A DNA stretch of 16,512 bases from positions 1 through 16,512 of the forward strand of contig JAKALI010000035.1 of assembly GCA_021813195.1 (NCBI GenBank). Reading direction: 5' to 3'. Source of the stretch: Pseudomonadota bacterium. GTDB taxonomy: Bacteria > Pseudomonadota > Alphaproteobacteria > Rhizobiales > Hyphomicrobiaceae. The position numbers and the translations under genes are program-made. The notes under the pieces were generated by a model, which did no database searches, was not told the DNA's origin, and was given only the letters and a program-made list of their open reading frames with translations. This document shows, piece by piece, positions 14,121 through 16,512 of the stretch (the first letter of the stretch is position 1; every line of letters starts with the position of its first letter).

Positions 14121-15176
14121 CTAGGGAGTATCGGGCAGCCCATCTACAGACGGTGTTTTTTTGAACCAGTTCGCGACAACCGCACGCTCGGTGAGCGGCG
14201 GCAAATCACGCGGGTGCACGAAGTCGTCGCGAAAGCATGGGTAGTGCTTCGGTGAAAAAGTATCGATCGTCCAATCGATCAAACGACGTACCCGCTGGAT
14301 CTTGTTGCCGTCGGGATGGTAGGTCAGCCAGATGTCCTGAGCGATGACGAAGGGCAGATCGATTGGGACAAGATTTCCGGTAAGCGTATGCGCGTAGCTC
14401 GGCAGCAGGCCGATCCCTGCCCCATGAGCGATGGCCCAAAGATGCGCACTGCTCACGTTTGAGCGAACCGTCACGATGCCGGCTTGTTGCAAATGAGGAA
14501 ACAGAAGCTTGAAGGTTTCGTCAGTAGCGATTTGATCGGACTTCTGGATGACAATGCGATGATCTTTAAGATCCTCCAACTTCGTAGGGCTGCCGTAGGT
14601 GTCGAGATATGAGCGCGAGGCAAATGGCATCGCATGGACACGGCCTATCTTCACAAGGCGCAACTCCTTGGCAGCTGGTCTGGTGAGTTGAACTGCAATG
14701 TCCGTTTCCAAGCGGAGGACATCTGCAGGGTGCATCGCGCAATGAAGGTCGATGAGCAGACTCGGATGGACGCGTTGAAACTCCACAAGCCGGGGCATGA
14801 TCCAAAAGGTGCCAAGGCCTTCGGTTACGGCAAGGCGGACTTCGCCGGAGAGCTGCGAGGCTTGTCCCCATGCTCTGATGAATTCAAACGATGCCGATTC
14901 CATGCGCTCGGCTGCCGGCATGACAAGTTCGCCTTCACTCGTTAGCCGTACACCGTCGGTGTGGCGTGTGAGCAAGATCATTCCCAGGCGGTTTTCAAAT
15001 TCACCGAAGCGGCGGCGCAAGGCATTTACCGAAAGGTGCATCGCTTCGGCGGCCGATCGGAAACTTCCGCGTCGAACAATTTCGAGAAACATGCGCGCGC
15101 CTTCCCAATCGGGAAGCACGCGGGGCGTATAGGGTTGTTCCGCCGCCGGAACGGGCCGTTCCATTACTGGGCGCAT
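14121..15176 (-). CDS. LysR-family transcriptional regulator
   Basis: The winged helix-turn-helix is at about residues 24-82 (ARMFLEIVRRGSFRSAAEAM, then LSVNALRRRFGEFENRLGMI and TSEGELVMPAAERM), and the LysR-type effector-binding domain is at about 110-310 (LAVTEGLGTFWIMPRLVEFQ, then AHLWAIAHGAGIGLLPSYAH). The 351 residues are longer than the usual 300 because of a proline-rich N-terminal tail and a C-terminal tail ending in KKTPSVDGLPDTP. AAGGAG lies about 10 bases ahead of ATG 15176, with ATG 15164 as a second choice. It is transcribed away from the GNAT gene across a 60-base gap, the classic arrangement for a LysR protein controlling its neighbour. The effector is unknown. Confidence 0.93.
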   Translation of the reverse strand: MRPVMERPVPAAEQPYTPRVLPDWEGARMFLEIVRRGSFRSAAEAMHLSVNALRRRFGEFENRLGMILLTRHTDGVRLTSEGELVMPAAERMESASFEFIRAWGQASQLSGEVRLAVTEGLGTFWIMPRLVEFQRVHPSLLIDLHCAMHPADVLRLETDIAVQLTRPAAKELRLVKIGRVHAMPFASRSYLDTYGSPTKLEDLKDHRIVIQKSDQIATDETFKLLFPHLQQAGIVTVRSNVSSAHLWAIAHGAGIGLLPSYAHTLTGNLVPIDLPFVIAQDIWLTYHPDGNKIQRVRRLIDWTIDTFSPKHYPCFRDDFVHPRDLPPLTERAVVANWFKKTPSVDGLPDTP

Positions 15177-15236
15177 ACAGCCTTTTCTCCTTGGCGTAAT
15201 TCTTTGTCATAAGTGATGAATGAAAGGATAAGCACC
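15177..15236. promoter_or_regulatory. divergent LysR-GNAT control region
   Basis: These 60 bases separate two divergent starts and must hold the promoters and ribosome binding sites of both. A loose dyad, ATTC (15199-15202) and GAAT (15218-15221) with 15 bases between, is a candidate LysR site. No convincing -35/-10 pair was found for either direction. GAAAGGA (15222-15228) is the GNAT ribosome binding site. Confidence 0.35.
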
Positions 15237-16481
15237 ATGACAATGCAGAGTCTGAGCATTGCCGAAGAGACTAGGGCAGATCTGCAGGTAGAAGGGCCCC
15301 GACACATTCTTTCCGATCTCAATCCTTCTCTCTTGGGAAAGCGAGTTATTACATTCGCGCCAACGGGACGAGCAGTCGAGTATGTTCTTGGTTGCGCCCG
15401 GGCCGAAATCGGGCCGCTCGCGGATGCTTCCGTGGTGCATCGGGTGATTTCCATCAATCCGGACGCATTTTGGGGTATCAGCCGGCGTAACCGCTTCAAT
15501 TCGCAGGACCCGGCCCCCGAGGGGTTTATCGCGTTTCTGATGTTAAATCGCGAAGGCCTGCGCGCGTTGGCCGCGGATACGCTCGATCGGCGTAATCCGG
15601 ACCCGGCACTGCTCGCCGGCCAGCATGAGCGTCCCGCCGGCATCTATACTTGGGCAATCTATGCGCCGCGCGGGCTCGTAGGGGCGGTGCCATTGGTATA
15701 TGAGAAAATTTCGAGCCCGCTTTACAGCAACGTCGACCTCTATGCCCGGACAGCAACAGACGCCGGGCGCCGCCTGGCGGAGACGCTTGGCTTTAAGCTG
15801 GGCGCGATGGTGGACGGCATCATTGCGCCGACGCTTTATCATTTTGCCCGCTCGACGCCGAAGGCCGCTGCACCGATCTACGATGACTTCCGTCCCGGCC
15901 GTAGTGAGAAGACGCTTTCCGTTGCCTTGGCGCGTGGCTTCGACGATCTCATGCGGATTTGTGCCATCAGGGGCGCCACCTACGTAGCCGAGCAGAATTG
16001 TCCGCTCGGCGAGGAGTTCGACGGCAACGACCTGATGGCGACCCACCTGATCGGCTATGTGGGCGACGAACCGGCGGGTTGCTTACGGATTCGCTATTTT
16101 GCTGATTTTGCCAAGATTGAACGGCTGGCCGTGCGGCATGAATATCGGACCACCAAACTTGCCTTCCGGCTCGCGCGCGCTGGAGCTGAGCTTTGTCGGA
16201 TGAAGGGATATCGCCGGCTGTACGGGCACGCGCGGAAGGAGCTCGTGCGGTTTTGGCAAGTCTGCGGCTGGGAACCCATCGAGGGGCGCAAACTCTTCGC
16301 GTTTTCCGACGAATCCTATGTAGAAATCACCCGAGCGCTACCGGCGTGCGAGGACGCGGTCAAGATTGGCGATGATCCTTACGTGCTCATCCGGCCAGAG
16401 GGGCGCTGGCACGTCCCCGGAATCTTGGAGCAATCGGCTAACCGCGGTGCTCGGTCATTGTCGAAGGAGGGCGTGTCATGA
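15237..16481 (+). CDS. GNAT-family protein with two acetyltransferase-like halves
   Basis: ATG 15237 has GAAAGGA (15222-15228) 8 bases upstream; the earlier GTG 15213 overlaps that site and is less likely. The N-terminal half (about 25-210) has NRFNSQDPAPEGFIAFLMLN, then IYTWAIYAPRGLVGAVPLVY and a GFKLG turn, as in the large alphaproteobacterial GNAT-like family. The C-terminal half is a clearer GNAT fold: YVGDEPAGCLRIRYFADFAK, then IERLAVRHEYRTTKLAFRLA (acetyl-CoA site, about 293-313) and FWQVCGWEPIEG. LuxI-like acyl-homoserine-lactone synthases share this fold, but their signature residues are not evident here. The substrate is unknown. It is divergent from a LysR gene and overlaps the next gene by 4 bases, so it heads an operon. 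Confidence 0.82.
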   Translation: MTMQSLSIAEETRADLQVEGPRHILSDLNPSLLGKRVITFAPTGRAVEYVLGCARAEIGPLADASVVHRVISINPDAFWGISRRNRFNSQDPAPEGFIAFLMLNREGLRALAADTLDRRNPDPALLAGQHERPAGIYTWAIYAPRGLVGAVPLVYEKISSPLYSNVDLYARTATDAGRRLAETLGFKLGAMVDGIIAPTLYHFARSTPKAAAPIYDDFRPGRSEKTLSVALARGFDDLMRICAIRGATYVAEQNCPLGEEFDGNDLMATHLIGYVGDEPAGCLRIRYFADFAKIERLAVRHEYRTTKLAFRLARAGAELCRMKGYRRLYGHARKELVRFWQVCGWEPIEGRKLFAFSDESYVEITRALPACEDAVKIGDDPYVLIRPEGRWHVPGILEQSANRGARSLSKEGVS

Positions 16482-16512
16482 CATTCGAATTTAAGAACCA
16501 ATCGTTAGATCG
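16478..16512 (+). CDS. start of the next gene in the GNAT operon (partial)
   Basis: ATG 16478 overlaps the GNAT stop (ATGA) and has AAGGAGG (16464-16470) 7 bases upstream, a near-perfect ribosome binding site. Only MTFEFKNQSLD and part of the next codon are in the window, too little to name a family. The overlap implies translational coupling with the GNAT protein. Confidence 0.7.
   Translation, partial: MTFEFKNQSLD

Noticed and set aside
1..16512. CRISPR arrays, rRNA, plasmid origin or intact integrase
   Set aside because: No regularly spaced direct repeats, rRNA motifs, iterons or recombinase motifs were seen on either strand. Only short two-copy repeats were found.

Overview
The window looks like accessory DNA from an alphaproteobacterium, most likely a sphingomonad. 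The GC content is high by eye, and the families present (PAS_5, DUF6499, TrbI-DUF2274-DUF736, paired GNAT, DUF2786) are typical of that group and of the integrative conjugative elements it carries. I see no housekeeping operon. The assignment rests on recognising protein families by eye, not on a search.

Layout. Positions 1-1900 are a graveyard of mobile DNA: the C-terminus of an IS5-like transposase, a small hypothetical gene, a 37-codon single-membrane-segment ORF with a strong ribosome binding site, the tail of a second transposase, a broken PAS_5 gene and a frameshifted DUF6499 gene. Positions 2100-3610 hold the end of a conjugative-transfer module (5'-truncated trbI, DUF2274, DUF736), with an ACT-like ORF joined upstream. 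Positions 3650-5217 are a complete AbiE type IV toxin-antitoxin pair with a perfect 12-bp inverted repeat at the antitoxin start.

On the minus strand, 9338 to 5562 reads as one cluster: a HigB/RelE-like toxin with a damaged start, an XRE antitoxin, an 814-residue protein joining an archaeo-eukaryotic primase (AEP) domain to a superfamily 2 helicase (the type described from TOTE conflict systems), and a small HTH-like protein broken by one missing base. With AbiE this makes a compact defence and conflict island and is the most interesting part of the window. A large DUF2786 protein follows (11352-9574, minus).

A 3' fragment of tRNA-Val(CAC) at about 11737-11789 looks like an attachment-site scar. 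Beyond it lie a lower-GC DUF2235 alpha/beta-hydrolase gene (Tle1-like), a full-length PAS_5 gene, and a divergent pair: a LysR regulator (minus) and a two-part GNAT protein (plus). The GNAT gene overlaps the start of another gene that runs off the window.

Together the genes suggest repeated insertion and decay of mobile elements around a few systems that still look intact: AbiE, the AEP-helicase, and the LysR/GNAT pair.
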